NCBI GenBank assembly: GCA_009746045.1
Contig: RPFO01000436.1
Location: 1,127,627 to 1,191,626 of the forward strand
Source of the DNA: Mesostigma viride
Taxonomy: Eukaryota > Streptophyta > Mesostigmatophyceae > Mesostigmatales > Mesostigmataceae
Length of the DNA stretch: 64,000 nt
Direction: 5' to 3'
Positions within the stretch are counted from its first letter, which is position 1. Each line of letters starts with the position of its first letter. Made by a program: the position numbers and the translations under genes. The notes below the pieces were generated by a model that ran no database searches, was not told the DNA's origin, and saw only the letters and a list, made by a program, of their open reading frames with translations. Of this stretch, positions 21,346 through 33,433 are shown piece after piece.

Positions 21346-21576
21346 ACCAACGTGACGCGGTCACGTGCTTCTAATCAATTTAATTATCCCAGGTGCGCAA
21401 ATTCTAGTGTGGGCCTGGGCATGTCAAAACAGTGTGATACTGCACATGTAGCCACCAGACTACCATGTGTACATCACATTTCTGAGGAAGCTGTCTGTGG
21501 CAATCTTGCGGAGCTAATGCAAGTGATGCACGAAAGGCGTTCCAAAAGGGGGGTTTCGTCTGATAAGCTACTCTTA

Positions 21577-24500
21577 TCAGGTACCCTTCTCCAGGTCTGC
21601 AATCTCCTTCTTTAGCGCCCCCATCTTGGACAGCTTGTCCCTCTGCTCGCTGGTTAGTTCCTTGGCGCCCTCCTTCTGTTGCTGCTCCAACAGCTCACAC
21701 TGCCGCAGCTGCCAGCACAAACGGTGGCATCAGGCACCGGTGGCACCCACCACGAATGAGACAACAGAGATGGCGAGACGCCACATAGACGCCACATAGA
21801 ATCAACAACAATTTGCGATCCATGGGAGCCTTTGTGAGCTCCAGCCTGTTACTGCCTGGGACCAAGTACATCGCCAGCAGAAGCGGCATCCGCCGGACAA
21901 CCCCACGATATAGACTGAAGGTTAGGAGCTAACCTGCTAGTGAGAATGCCACACAATGACCCCACCCCACCCCCCATGAAATGGGCCCATGGATGGCACT
22001 ACTAGCTGCCACCCTCTGCCACCTGCGAAAGTAGCCCTGGCGGCATGACCGGCTCACCTAGACAAGCAGAATCGGAGCACTCCTAGGGAATGGCCGTGCC
22101 AACCGCTGGACATACCTTCTTCCTCAGTGCGCGGAGCTTCTTGTCTAGATCGTCCGCCTCCGCTGAGTCAGCAGCACCCTGCGCCACCGTCGCTGCCACT
22201 ACTGCAGGCTTGGGCTCCTGCTTCTGCGCAGGGGTGGCCGCCTTTGGGGCAGGGGCGGCAGCAGCGGGCTTTGGTGATGGGGCTGAGGTGGGTGGTGCTG
22301 CGACCTCAGCCTGCCGTTAGGCAAGGAGAATGATGAGGTAGGGAGGGGGCAGTGGGAGGGAAAAGGGGCAGGAGGCAGGGGGGAGTGAGCAGGTGGGAGG
22401 GAGGGAGGGAGGGAGCGAGGGAGGGAGGGAGGGAGGGAGGGAGAGGGAGGGAGGGAGGGAGGGAGGGAGGGAGGGAGGAGGGAGGGAGGGAGGAGGGAGG
22501 GAGGAGGGAGGAGGGAGGAGGGAGGGAGGGAGGGAGGGAGGGAGGAGGGAGGGAGGGAGGGAGGAGGGAGGGAGGGAGGGAGGGAGGAGGGAGGGAGGGA
22601 GGGAGGGAGGGAGGGAGGGAGGGAGGGAGGGAGGGAGGGAGGGAGGGAGGGAGGGAGGAGGGAGGGAGGGAGGGAGGAGGGAGGGAGGGACGGAGGGAGG
22701 GAGGACGGAGGGAGGGAGGGACGGAGGGAGGGAGGGACGGAGGGAGGGAGGGAGGAGGGAGGGAGGGAGGGAGGGAGGAGGGAGGGAGGGAGGGAGGGAG
22801 GGAGGGAGGAGGGAGGGAGGGAGGAGGGAGGAGGGAGGGAGGGAGGGAGGGAGGGAGGGAGGGAGGGAGGGGAGGGAGGAGGAGGGAGGGAGGGAGGGAG
22901 GGAGGAGGGAGGGAGGGAGGGAGGGAGGGAGGGAGGGAGGGAGGGAGGGAGGGAGGGAGGGAGGGAGGGAGCAGAATTTTATCGAACACAGCATATATCA
23001 TGGTATAAAACATAGCCAATAGTTAGTGCCAAGAGGCGACGAACATTGCCAATCAGTGACAAACAGGGACAACACACAGCCGGCCATGCGCGGGAGCCCA
23101 CCTGTTTCAATCGCAGATTCCAAAACAGAACATCCCTCTCTAACCAGGCCAGCAGGCGCAGCAGAGTGGCGATCAGCCCCCCTGCCGGCCATGCAAGCCT
23201 GTCATACCAGGCTTGCACCCTTCTGTGTGGAGCACGGATGGCGGGAGGCATGCCCGGGCAGCTGCCGTGTAGTGTACGCATCGCATGAATATATCCTCTC
23301 CCTCTACCAACAAAGCAGGTACGTGTATACTATAAGCATATGTATACTATAAGTACATGTATACTGGTGGGTTCGGTATGCCACCCCATGTAACATACTC
23401 AACTATACCCAGAGGTAGACGTGCGTATGTGAACTTGTACCACCCCGGGTGCATTAGTACTTATCCCGCCGGCCCGACCAATGCATACTAGTACAAGAAA
23501 CTACACCACCTCCAGCATACTCATATCTATCAGGTCCTCAACTCACCGCCAGCCACTCTTAAGGGTGGGTCCACCGCCAGCCACTCTGAAGGGGTGGGTC
23601 AACCGCCAGCCACTCTAAAGGGTGGGTCCACCGCCAGCCACTCTAAAGGGTGGGTCCACCGCCAGCCACTCTGAAGGGGTGGGTCCACTGCCAGCCACTC
23701 TAAGGGGTGGGTCCACTGCCAGCCACTCGAAGGGGTGGGTCCACTGCCAGCCACTCGAAGGGGTGGGTCCACAACCAGCCACTCTAAAGGGGTGGGTCCA
23801 CCGCCAGCCACTCTAAAGGGGTGGGTCCACCCAGCTGGGGGTGGCCGCGTCTCCTTGCCTCTCCTCTCCTCTCCTCTCCTCTCCTCTCCTCTCCTCTCCT
23901 CTCCTCTCCTCTCCTCTCCTCTCCTCTCCTCTCCTCTCCTCTCCTCTCCTCTCCTCTCCTCTCCTCCCCTCTCCTCGCGAAGCTGTCACCAGCGCGGCCA
24001 TGAGCCTAGGACATCGTGAGTGCGAACGTACCGCGGGCGCATCACCCTCGCTCCCACCCTGCGCCTTCTTCTCCTTCCGCTTTGCATTCTTGCGCGCTGC
24101 CTTGCTCAGCCCCGCCAGTTTGTCCTTCTCGTCCTCCTCAAATGCGCCGGGGGGGCCCTTGGGCATGCTGTTCCGCCACTGTGCGGCGTGACGGACGGAA
24201 TAAACATGGATCCACCACGGGCAATGACAAGAGCAGGATGGACTGTTACAGACACCAAACATAGCTTTCATTTTCCCCCAACTTGACTGCTCCCTTTTGC
24301 AAAAACTATTGTATTTAGGATCAACTGTAGAACAACCATCATGGATTGACTGGCTGCCTCATTGATCATTGCATGCCAAGCCACCAAAATTGAAGAGCGC
24401 GTGGCATGGGTAACCAGCTGCTCTTGTCCCTTGGTGTGCTGGCCACGGGACCTGCCTAGGCAGCTCTGGGTCGGCCAGCTAGCCCGTGCCCTGTGGGCCT

Positions 24501-25488
24501 ACTTCCACCCATGCCGGGGTAAGCCCCTGCCAGCGTGATGGCAATTGTGTCCGGTGACTAAGCAGGCGTCACTGTCTACTGCATGGTGTCATGGCCATAG
24601 CAAAAAAGGCATTAGTTACAGGCAATCTTGGATGTGGGCGGGCAGGGAAGGAGGTGGACCAGCTGCAAATAATGGACACGGATAGCGGATCGACGACAGC
24701 AGTGGCCCGGGTGGGAGCAGCAGCAGCGCCAATTCGACGAAAGAGGCAATTGCTTTGTATGTTCTTTTGACGGTGCTGAAGGCTGGTTTCACAAACAGCA
24801 ACGCAAACGATAACCCCAAGGTTGCATCTCCTTTACCTAGACCTCACACGCCCCAGACGCTCAACATTTTTGTATAACTTGATCATAATATTAGTGAAGA
24901 GGCATTCAAAAGTCAACGGGTGGCAGGCAGAACGGCAATTGTCGCGTTCGGAGGTCAACCACAGGGCTGCATATCGAGCTCTGCAGCTATACCTAGCTAC
25001 ATACGTGCATCAGAAACCTGGAACTGTACATTTAACGACGCTATCGTTGATCTGCAGTCTGGTAAGCAAACCTATCCCAACGGCTGCTGGGCCCCTTTTG
25101 TGAAGGCTCTGTAGCCTACTAACAAACTTGACCGCTAATTTGGGGTTACGCAACGTATTTCTTCGCACACCTATCTGAGACAAGGACCCGGTGGGGGCTA
25201 GCACGGTTGCTGTTGTGCAGGCAGAGCCAGCGACACCAGACAAGGAGAATCGCCAACCATGTGAGCACATCCCAAGGGGACATCCCGCCCGCCCCCATGG
25301 TTGATCCTGCCTGCATTGCCCATAACAGTATATACCTCTGTTCCCTTGGACGCATACAGCTTCACTTCCTCCTGAGGCGTGTACCCTGCACGGACACGGA
25401 TCTCTTTCCGCATGGTTCCATCGGGTCTCCGGGATCCGGGAATAACGCGCTCGCCCTCTTTCGACGGGCTGGCGCCTGGAGCTGACAT
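21577..25488 (-). CDS. PYM: PYM, partner of Y14-Mago (exon-junction-complex disassembly factor)
   Basis: Four exons on the minus strand: 25488-25336, 24178-24032, 22310-22116 and 21708-21577, giving 208 residues with all junctions in phase 0. Residues 1-51 contain the Mago/Y14-binding block ([15 protein letters not shown], then [15 protein letters not shown]), which is diagnostic for PYM. Exon 2 has [16 protein letters not shown], the conserved basic motif. The C-terminus ([33 protein letters not shown]) is the usual coiled-coil end. PYM binds Mago-Y14 and the small ribosomal subunit and removes exon junction complexes in the cytoplasm. Exon 3 (Ala/Pro-rich) is poorly conserved in the family. 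The alternative ATG is 13 codons upstream at 25527. Intron 2 (22311-24031) carries three tandem arrays. Confidence 0.9.
22395..22972. repeat. (GGGA)n purine tract in PYM intron 2
   Basis: About 580 bases of GGGA units with frequent 3-base slips (GGAGGA) and rare GGAC variants near 22690-22740. The purine strand is the plus strand, so the PYM transcript carries the pyrimidine strand. Apparent open frames across it are low-complexity artefacts. Confidence 0.95.
23546..23831. repeat. 28-29 base minisatellite, 10 copies, in PYM intron 2
   Basis: The unit contains GCCAGCCACTC and GGGGTGGGTCCA, with small variation at the junction (TTAA, TGAA, TAAA, CGAA). The adjacent copies 7 and 8 are identical, which suggests recent slippage or conversion. 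Confidence 0.92.
23861..23968. repeat. (CTCCT)n pentanucleotide tract in PYM intron 2
   Basis: Around 21 uninterrupted CTCCT units, about 65 bases from the exon 2 donor side of the intron (donor at 24031 on the minus strand). Confidence 0.95.
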
Positions 25489-26437
25489 TTTCGTGCCTTG
25501 CCTGCTACCCGTGATGCCAAATTTCAAATTATGAGTTTACCTACATGCATCGAGGAAGCAGAACTAGCGACGGCCTTGGCCAAGGGGTTGGATTACCTAC
25601 CAAAAGGGGGGCATGCCGTTGTGGAGGGCAAGAGGCGGGTGCGTCGCCAGCTGCTAAGCGGCCATGGGGGAAGGTTGCTGGTGGGTCATCGGGTGGTGCC
25701 CGACAAAAAGAACATCACGTGAGGACGTGAGGACTGAGCAAGGGCCAATGCCGGTCTTGCCAGTTGCCATACTCTTGCTGGCGCCAAGCGTTGTGTCTGC
25801 TGCCGGCTGACACAATGACTCGGGGCTCTGGGCCGGCTTTTGGCAGCATCCCGGCCCGAGCCTCGGATCTGGTTTCCGTACCTTTCCCACTCTGCTGCCC
25901 ATGTGCGGCGTGGGATTCAACTAACTAACTAACTAACCTTTCCCATACCGTTTCAGAGTACGTGGCATTCTGTCGATGATTTTTAGCCTCAAACCGCCCG
26001 CGCATGGCAAGCTGGTGACTTTACGACTTGCGACGTAGAAGAGACAATGTGCTTAGGTGTACAAAATTGGAGGGAAGATCGCCGGGCGCACCACAGCGTC
26101 CAGATAGGACGGGGCGCCCTGCGCTGTGTGCTGGCAGATCCCCACCCACGGTTCCGAATCGCGATGAAGTGGATGCCTTTGCCCACACTGTGCACAGTCG
26201 CGGGGCAACGCAGATACCCGAGGCTATACTCCATACCCACTGTCCCAATTTCGACTGTTGTCAAGTGTGAGCTGCGCAATAAGCATCATTATCGGCGCGG
26301 ATTTTAAGAGGCGATTCCTGTTTACTGTTCTATCTGTCACAATCCTCGTGAATCGGGAGGTTATGGCGGTACCTCAGCCTTGTTGAACCGGTTGTGCCTG
26401 GTGCTGAACGTCAGGGTTTCTTCACTCTTCCGTGGCG
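25489..26437. promoter_or_regulatory. Divergent intergenic region between PYM and SPD1-like
   Basis: This 949-base region separates two genes transcribed away from each other and must contain both 5' UTRs and promoters. A short (CTAA)n run lies at 25918-25936. Overlapping small frames at 25989-26307 on both strands have no recognisable domain. No TATA box could be assigned. Confidence 0.5.
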
Positions 26438-29400
26438 ATGGCCATGGCATCCTGCTCCTTCGCATCAAGTGTTATACAGGAGAAATTAATTGCTTTTGGT
26501 TTGCCCCGCAAAGTAAACGTTCTAAGTGCATTCGCCACCAAGCCCAGCTTCCCCAAAATCAGGACTTACCGGTACCACAGACTGCAGCCTGTCTCAGCGA
26601 GCATTCGTGGGAAGACGCGTGCTCAAGCTAAACGGAGGAATTTACCTGCAGTCAAAGGCCCGGTATCGACAAAGAGAAACACAGCGCTTGTCGAGAGTGC
26701 TCCCGGCACTCTGGAAGATGACGATGACGAAGATGAGGAGGCGCCGGAGGAGGTTGACGAGGGAAGCGCAGGGGAAGACTTCAGCAATGGGTTTGAACCC
26801 TTCTCTAACGTGTCTTTGCTTGGAGATGACGGCAAGGACGGCTTGTCGTCGGACAAGAAGAAGAAGTCGAAATTGTCAGAGGACCACTCCAAGGAACTAC
26901 GGAGAATAACCAGGCTCCTCCCGCCCTGGGTGCGCAACAAGCTCGAGTCGCACCCCGAGCTCGAGAATTTGATCGAGGTGGTGCTGGACCTGGGACGGGA
27001 GCCGATTGCTAGGTTCCCGGAGGGTGACCGGGTAAGGAGTGTGGATTGTTTGGCATGAAATTGGCCCTAGGCATGCCTTCATTTCATCACACCAGCCTCT
27101 CAGGAACATCGGCTCCTTCGTTTCTGGATGGCGTGGCAATGTGCACTGACGGATCCATGGCAGTTCTATGGGAGTCCAGGTGTCATTGCCCTGAGCTGCA
27201 CCCTGGAATTTGGGCCTGACCTGGCAGCATGGCGTTTCTCGCTGTGGCCAGGAGTATGGGATGTGGCTGTGCCACCTGTTGCCCCCTGATGGTGTCTGAT
27301 GCGGCTGGTCACTGCTGGTATGTTTGCGCTGCTGGTCTGGGCTCGTCCGCCCCCTTGTCTGTCCTGATCAGGTGCTTCGGCACGCCATCATCACAGCAGA
27401 AGACCTGGAGTTTGCCATTGCAAAGGTGAGGGTGGGTGAGGGAATAATACGTTGCTGCAAAGGTGAGGCGGGAGTGGGGAGCTTTCCCCATGGCAAAGGT
27501 GAGGGGGGAGGGGGTAGAGTTTGCAATGGCAGCCGCAAGTAGGTTCCAAACCATCCCCGTCACGGGCGATGGGGGAGGTGGTCACGCAGGCCCGCGACCG
27601 ACCCTTGGTGGCTGGCTGCCCACCCGCTTGCACAGTGGGTCTCAGCACAATCAGTCTTGTGTGGCAGCGGTGGTAGGCAGGCATCCGGCACCGTGTTGGT
27701 GGGGGCCAAGCTTACTGTTGGGTGTAATTCTAGGAGTAATTCTTCGTGCTCGGATAGCAGATGGGGCGAGCCTCCATCTGCATCCGCGGATCACACGGCT
27801 CGGGCCTCAAGTCCCTGCCCATCTCATGTAAATATTTAAGTAATGAGTCACGCAGTCCTGTTGGGCAGCCGTGGTGCCCAGCTCATGCAAGGCCAGGCGG
27901 CTTGTTTGCAGAGTGCTCTCTTGTTCATTTGCTGGTTTTCTTCCATTGCACATGGATGTATAAACGCTGTACAGTAATACAGCTCTCCATGTGTCAATGG
28001 CATGAGGGATACAGGGTGGCGTGCACCTTGGCATCAGTTTGGCATCACGTTTGGCATCACGTTTGGCATCACGTTTGGCATCACGTTTGGCATCACGTTT
28101 GGCATCACGTTTGGCATCGGATACTCGGCATCACGTTTGGCATCACGTTTGGCATCGGATACTTGGCATCACGTTTGGCATCACGTTTGGCATCGGATAC
28201 TTGGCATCACGTTTGGCATCACGTTTGGCATCACGTTTGGCATCGGATACTTGGCATCACGTTTGGCATCGGATACTTGTTTAATGTCTGCTTTCAACCG
28301 GGCGAAGCTTGGATGGATGGATCTGTTCCTGAAGCAAGCCCCTTGCGGAACAAAACCTACCTGCCTCGCTCGTGGGTAGACGTGTAGATGTGTCCTTTGC
28401 TGCCCAAGTCGTTGGTCGCACATGGCCAATGCGACGGTTCATGTTAGATGTGCCCCGCTCACCTCCACTTGGGGCGCACCACACTCTAGTGCCGTCGGCA
28501 TCCCTGTGTTTGGGTAGAAGGCTCCTTCCGTTTGCTTGTAAGGCATGCTCGCATGTGCTTGCTCCAGTCCAACCCACACGCCCGCCGGCCCGCCCACGCG
28601 CCTGCCCGCCCACCAAAGCTAACACACAAATAAACAAGACCTACTAAATTATATATTAAACAAGGCCTACTTTTCTCTTGCTCTTTGTCGCGTCTGTCCC
28701 CCCCTAGGTTGGAGACTTTGGCGAGGACAACCGCGCGGGCATCGACCGCACGCTGCACCGCGTGTCCGCGATGCGCAACCGGAGGGGGCGCATTGTGGGG
28801 CTGACATGCCGCGTGGGGCGTTCCATCGCAGGCTCCGCGTCGATGGCGCGCGACCTGGTGCAGTCGGGCAACAGCCTGCTTCTGATGGGGCGGCCAGGCG
28901 TGGGCAAGACGACGGCGATTCGGGAGATTGCACGCATCCTGGCGGACGAGTATGGCCGGCGCGTCGTCATTGTGGACACGAGTAATGAGATCGGCGGCGA
29001 CGGAGACATCCCGCACCCAGGGGTGGGCCGCGCACGCCGCATGCAGGTGGGGGGTAGCTGCCTGCGCTTTCTGTGTGCCTTGCTTCTCCTTGGTTGTGAA
29101 TAATTTTCCCATTTTAGCATCCTGGTCTCACTCTTGTCTGCACAGACCCCTCGCTCCACCTAAACACCTAGTACCCCCACAACCCTTTTGGCCTCTTTTG
29201 TACACCACCAGCACTAACACTAGCACATGTGCCGCCACCGCCAGTGCGACCATGCTGGCTCTTGCTGCCCACCACCACCGCCGTCAAAAACGCACACTTG
29301 CCACCCCCGCAAACACCCCTCTGTTGTAGGTGTCCACCCCAAAGCCTCTTTGAGTTTTTCCCGGACCGTCAACACCAGAGCTGGCGCCACCAAGACCACA

Positions 29401-32400
29401 AAGATGATTTCGCTGCCCACCTGTATTGGCCCCCCCCCTTCGCCCCCACCCCCGAGCCGCAGCTATGTCCCTCACCGCCGGGCTGCTTGTAACCATCCCT
29501 TGATGTCACCCGCTCCCCTCAACATTAGCGCACCACCACTGCCCCTGCGCGATCGCCCACCTGTACCCCCCCCCCCCCTGGGTCCACCAGGTGCCCACCC
29601 CCGAGTTGCAGCACCAGGTTATGATCGAGGCAGTGGAAAACCACATGCCACAGGTGATCGTGATCGACGAGATTGGCACGGAGCTCGAGTGCCTGGCCGC
29701 GCGCACCATCGCGCAGAGGGGCGTGCAGCTGGTGGCCACCGCTCACGGCAACACACTTGACAACATCGTCAAGAACCCGAGGTAAGGGATGTGGGGTGCA
29801 GGGGGTAAGGGTAGAGAGGCAGGGTGGTGGGGTATGGTAGAGGGGTAGGGTAGAGGGGTAGGGTAGAGGGGTAAGGTAGAGAGGTAGGGTGGGTGGGTAA
29901 GGTAGATAGGTAGGGTAGAGAGGTAGAGTAGAAGGGGGGGATGGAGTGGTAGGGGGGGGGAGTGGGGAGGTAGGGGAGGGGAGAGTCGTGCAGGGAACGA
30001 CCCGTAGGTTAGGAGCCCAAAGTGATGGAAAGGCCATGAGACATGATATAGCCACGGCTTTAATACCTGGCCTCCAAACATGGCTGCTACACACTGGCCC
30101 TCCGGATCTGGGCCTGAGTGCAGCTGCTGGTGGGATCTGCGGCCCTATTGCTTGCTTTTTGCCACAATGGCTGAGCAAATCCTCCTTCCCCCTTGATGAG
30201 TACCCACATGCGCATGTGTGCCCCATTCATCAAGACCCCATGCTCACTTTTTTCCTTTATGTTATTCTGCCCAACGTGCACACACACGCACATGTGCTTA
30301 CACCTCTACCCTTCCCCCCAGCCTGAGCGACCTGATTGGGGGCATCCAGAGCGTGACACTTGGCGACGAGGAGGCGCGTCGGCGCGGCGTGCAGAAGAGC
30401 GTGCTAGAGCGCAAGTCGCCGCCCACCTTCCAGTGCTGCGTCGAGATGGTGGAGACCAAGACCTGGCGCGTGCACCAGAGCGTCGCGCAGACGGTCGACC
30501 TCATCCTCGCGGGCAAGGTGGGGGGATGCGCGGCATGGCGTGGTGGCATTAGAGTGGTATTCAAATGCTGGTAGACAGCAGATGGCACCAGATGGTGCTG
30601 GAATGGTGCTAGAATACAGATGGCATTGGAGGATGGCATTCATCATGACGACCTTGATCATGGCGTCTGTAGTGAGAAGATGGATTGCATGAAATGATGG
30701 CATATGATGCCCACACACCGTGCATGGTGCTTGCCCACCAATGCCCCAACGTTTGCTTCTTGGGGCAAATTATCCTGACTCACCTGTACCGTTGTCAGGC
30801 AACCACGTGCTACCGTGGTGGAAGCCATGTCGCATAGACTCACCTGCGAGAGCACCCCCCATTCCGTGTGTCCTACCACTGGTGCCTGCGCCCCCTCCCC
30901 CCCCCCCACCTGCAGGTGCCGCGTGTGGAGGTGCGGACGCAAGCGGAAGATGACGCCGTCTCGGTCAGCTCCTGCGAGTGGACGCCCACACTGGAGCCGG
31001 TGGGGGGCCGCGACGCGCCGCCCAAGATCGCCACCGCGCCGCGCGACTATCGTGAGAGCAGCAGCACCAGCACTAGCACCAGCAGCAGCTCCAGCGGTGG
31101 CGTCGGCAGCAGCAGCACAGGTCTGAGTGCAGCGGGGCGCGCCTCGATGGACGCGGCCATGCTGCAGGCGGGCGTCACACCGCCGCCGCTGCTGCTGTTC
31201 ACATACAGCATCAGCGAGGAGGCGCTCGAGCAGGTGAGGGGGGGCCAGGGGTGTCCACAGGAAGCCGTGGGCGCTAGTCACGCACATTTCGCAACATGGG
31301 CACTGCTAGGGCACGTACATGTACGGTGAGATCGCGCTGGAACAGGTGGGCGGGGAGAAGGAAGGGGGCGAGGGAGAGGCTGGTGATGGGGGGGAGGGGA
31401 GGAAGGGGGTTATGCTACAAAACGTGTGTACAGGAGCACGGGAGTAGTGTGGCCCAAACTGACAGTCGTGTTCTGTATATGCTGTTTGTGTTGCCGTGGA
31501 ATCCAAAGGGGAGAGTTTCTTTCTCCCGCCATGCATGTACGACATGTTCTGCCCTGTGCTGACACGCCTATCTTATTGCTGCTGCCATGTCTGTCGTTGC
31601 TTTCATGGATGTCGTCGTCGTTGTTGTCGTGGCCGCTTGGTGCTGCCCTTTCTGCCGCGGCCGTGGGTATGGTCCCTGCCAGGTGGTGGAGGCGCTGGGG
31701 CTGAGCGATGCCGTGCAGATCACCGATGACATCAGCACCGCGGACGCTGTGCTGGCGCTGAGGTCACGCCTGCGCGCCACCACATGGGTGCGGGAAGCCG
31801 TCAAGGTAAGGACTAGGGGAGCTAGCGCTTGGCAAGGCAAATGTTGCAAGGCAAATGTTGGAGCTAGCCGTTAGAGGCAAGGCACATGTCGGAGCTAGGG
31901 GCGCCAAGCACCAGGGCCCTCTCGTGAGCGCCTGGCCCGAAGGCCCGTTGTTTCCTTGACAAAGTGTGGTGCCTGTTTGGGGACTTCACGGACCGCTATC
32001 AATTGCTCCTGGTTACTGCTGGGGCTAGACTAGTACTAAGAAATGACTTAATTAGAAGCATCTTGATCGGAAGCGCATGGTGCCATGGGACGGGCTGTCA
32101 AGCGCGTGCTCAATGTGAGTGAGCCCATCCTTCCCATGCTGATCCCCTGCTCTGTGCTGCCATGCCCTAACCCCCAATCCCCACCTTGAACCCCACCCCA
32201 CCCCCACCCCTTCAATAATCCCTCCCCATCCCCCCTTCTACAACGCCCCAGGAGCACCGCATCCCCATCTACGCGATTAAGGCCAACACAATGGCCCAGA
32301 TGGTGCGCGCTCTGCGGACCATCTTAGGGATCGACCCGTCGGCGGGCGCCGCGTTCGGAGACGGGCCCGCCGCTGGGGCGCTGCGCGGCGGCCTGTCCAA

Positions 32401-33018
32401 CGGCCTGGACCGCGGCAGCCACAACCCATACCTGCGCGGCGAGCTGGGCCAGTTTGGCAGCCGCGCGGAGGACGAGATCGACGGGCTGGAGGAGGCGCGC
32501 CTCGCGATTGAGCAGATCGTGATCCCTAACGGGACGCCCGTGGAGCTGTCCCCACGCAGCCCGCGTGTGCTGTCGATGCAGGCGAAGCTGGCCGAGGGGT
32601 ACCAGGTGAGGGGGGGACACCTGGCTAGCTATGTTTGCGATCCCATGGCACGTGCTGCCGTGGCAGTGCACGCTTGTGCCACCAAGTTGAGCCCTCCTTG
32701 TGGGCCGCGCTGCCATTTTTTGTTCTAGTTTCTGCCCAGTTGCTGGATCCCTCTTTTCTGCCTGGATGTCCTTTTGGGCTGCCTTTGTTTGAGGTCTAGT
32801 AGGTGATACATCTATGTTGGGAGTTGCATATTCTTGCAGACATACGTAACCTCCATGGGTTTTAAACTCCGCTGTTACCACCCCGCTGGTGACATCGTGT
32901 TTTTGCTTGCTGTCGTCTCCTTCATCCCTGCCAGCTCTCGTCGGTGGTGACCGGAAAGGAGCCAGATAAGCGGCTGCGCGTTCTGCCAGCCTACATGTCC
33001 GCGGGCGTGGAAGAATAG
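26438..33018 (+). CDS. SPD1: SPD1/Ycf45-like plastid P-loop ATPase
   Basis: Nine exons: 26438-27031, 27372-27425, 28708-29046, 29591-29781, 30322-30517, 30916-31233, 31683-31805, 32252-32605 and 32935-33018. They give 750 residues and every junction keeps frame. The N-terminus ([11 protein letters not shown]..., Ser/Ala-rich, basic to about residue 75) looks like a plastid transit peptide, followed by an acidic linker. A conserved block ([20 protein letters not shown]) leads into the ATPase with Walker [10 protein letters not shown] (277-285), [17 protein letters not shown], Walker [10 protein letters not shown] (350-358) and VATAHG. The C-terminal part ([44 protein letters not shown]) matches the plant SPD1 and cyanobacterial Ycf45 family. 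That family normally ends in an R3H nucleic-acid-binding domain; here both signature residues appear lost (positions 712 and 716 are L and A). SPD1 is needed for early plastid development in Arabidopsis; the exact reaction is unknown. The first ATG (26438) is used. Confidence 0.92.
28032..28278. repeat. 12-base tandem array in SPD1-like intron 2
   Basis: Units of GGCATCACGTTT are interrupted at intervals by GGCATCGGATACTT, giving a higher-order pattern of two to six short units per long unit. It lies within intron 2 (27426-28707). Confidence 0.92.
29782..29990. repeat. GGTAG/GGTAGAG-type array at the start of SPD1-like intron 4
   Basis: Short irregular units built on GGGTAGA, GGGGTAG and GGTAAGG start within 40 bases of the true donor (29782, GTAAGG). 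Several repeats contain AGGTAAGG or AGGTAGGG and therefore resemble 5' splice sites. Confidence 0.75.
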
Positions 33019-33422
33019 AGGAGTGCTGCCGGTCAGGGATCCCTGTCACCCTTGCATGCACCACTGCTGAAGGGGTGCCACCTTAGGGGACAGTTGCCAG
33101 TAGACGTACTGTGCACATGGCTCCTGCGTACATACATGGTGTCTCACTTACGATACATCGCATTGGGATCTAGCCAAGCTTTTCCCACCGTCCATATCAA
33201 GAGGGCAAGCCATAGTTTGATCAACCACCAGCACAGGTAGCTCGACAAGTTTGCAAGGTGTGTGTTTGAAAGAAAGTGCGCCAGGTTGTTTGTTCCACCA
33301 TGTAAATATGCCAATATGCTAATAGTTGTGATGGTTTCCTTGGAGCCATTCAGGTGTGAATGAATTGAAGATCTCTTCAAATTGGAACTCAACTATTTAT
33401 TGCTTTAATCCAAAGGTACAGT
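33019..33422 (+). other. 3' flank of the SPD1-like gene
   Basis: No gene seen. TGTAA at 33301-33305 could be the poly(A) signal. The LINE insertion at 33434 follows. Confidence 0.5.
33301..33305 (+). terminator. Candidate TGTAA polyadenylation signal
   Basis: The motif lies 283 bases after the SPD1-like stop. It is the usual green-algal signal, but the match is only five bases. Confidence 0.35.
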
Positions 33423-33433
33423 CATACCCGCAT

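Noticed and set aside
22306-23022. Long frames across the GGGA tract
   Set aside because: Same artefact, and the tract lies inside an intron of the PYM gene.
21577-26437. PYM and SPD1-like as an operon
   Set aside because: They are on opposite strands and transcribed away from each other; no operon logic applies.
28021-28285. Spaced repeats resembling a CRISPR array
   Set aside because: Units are 12-14 bases and directly abutting without unique spacers, in an intron of a nuclear gene.
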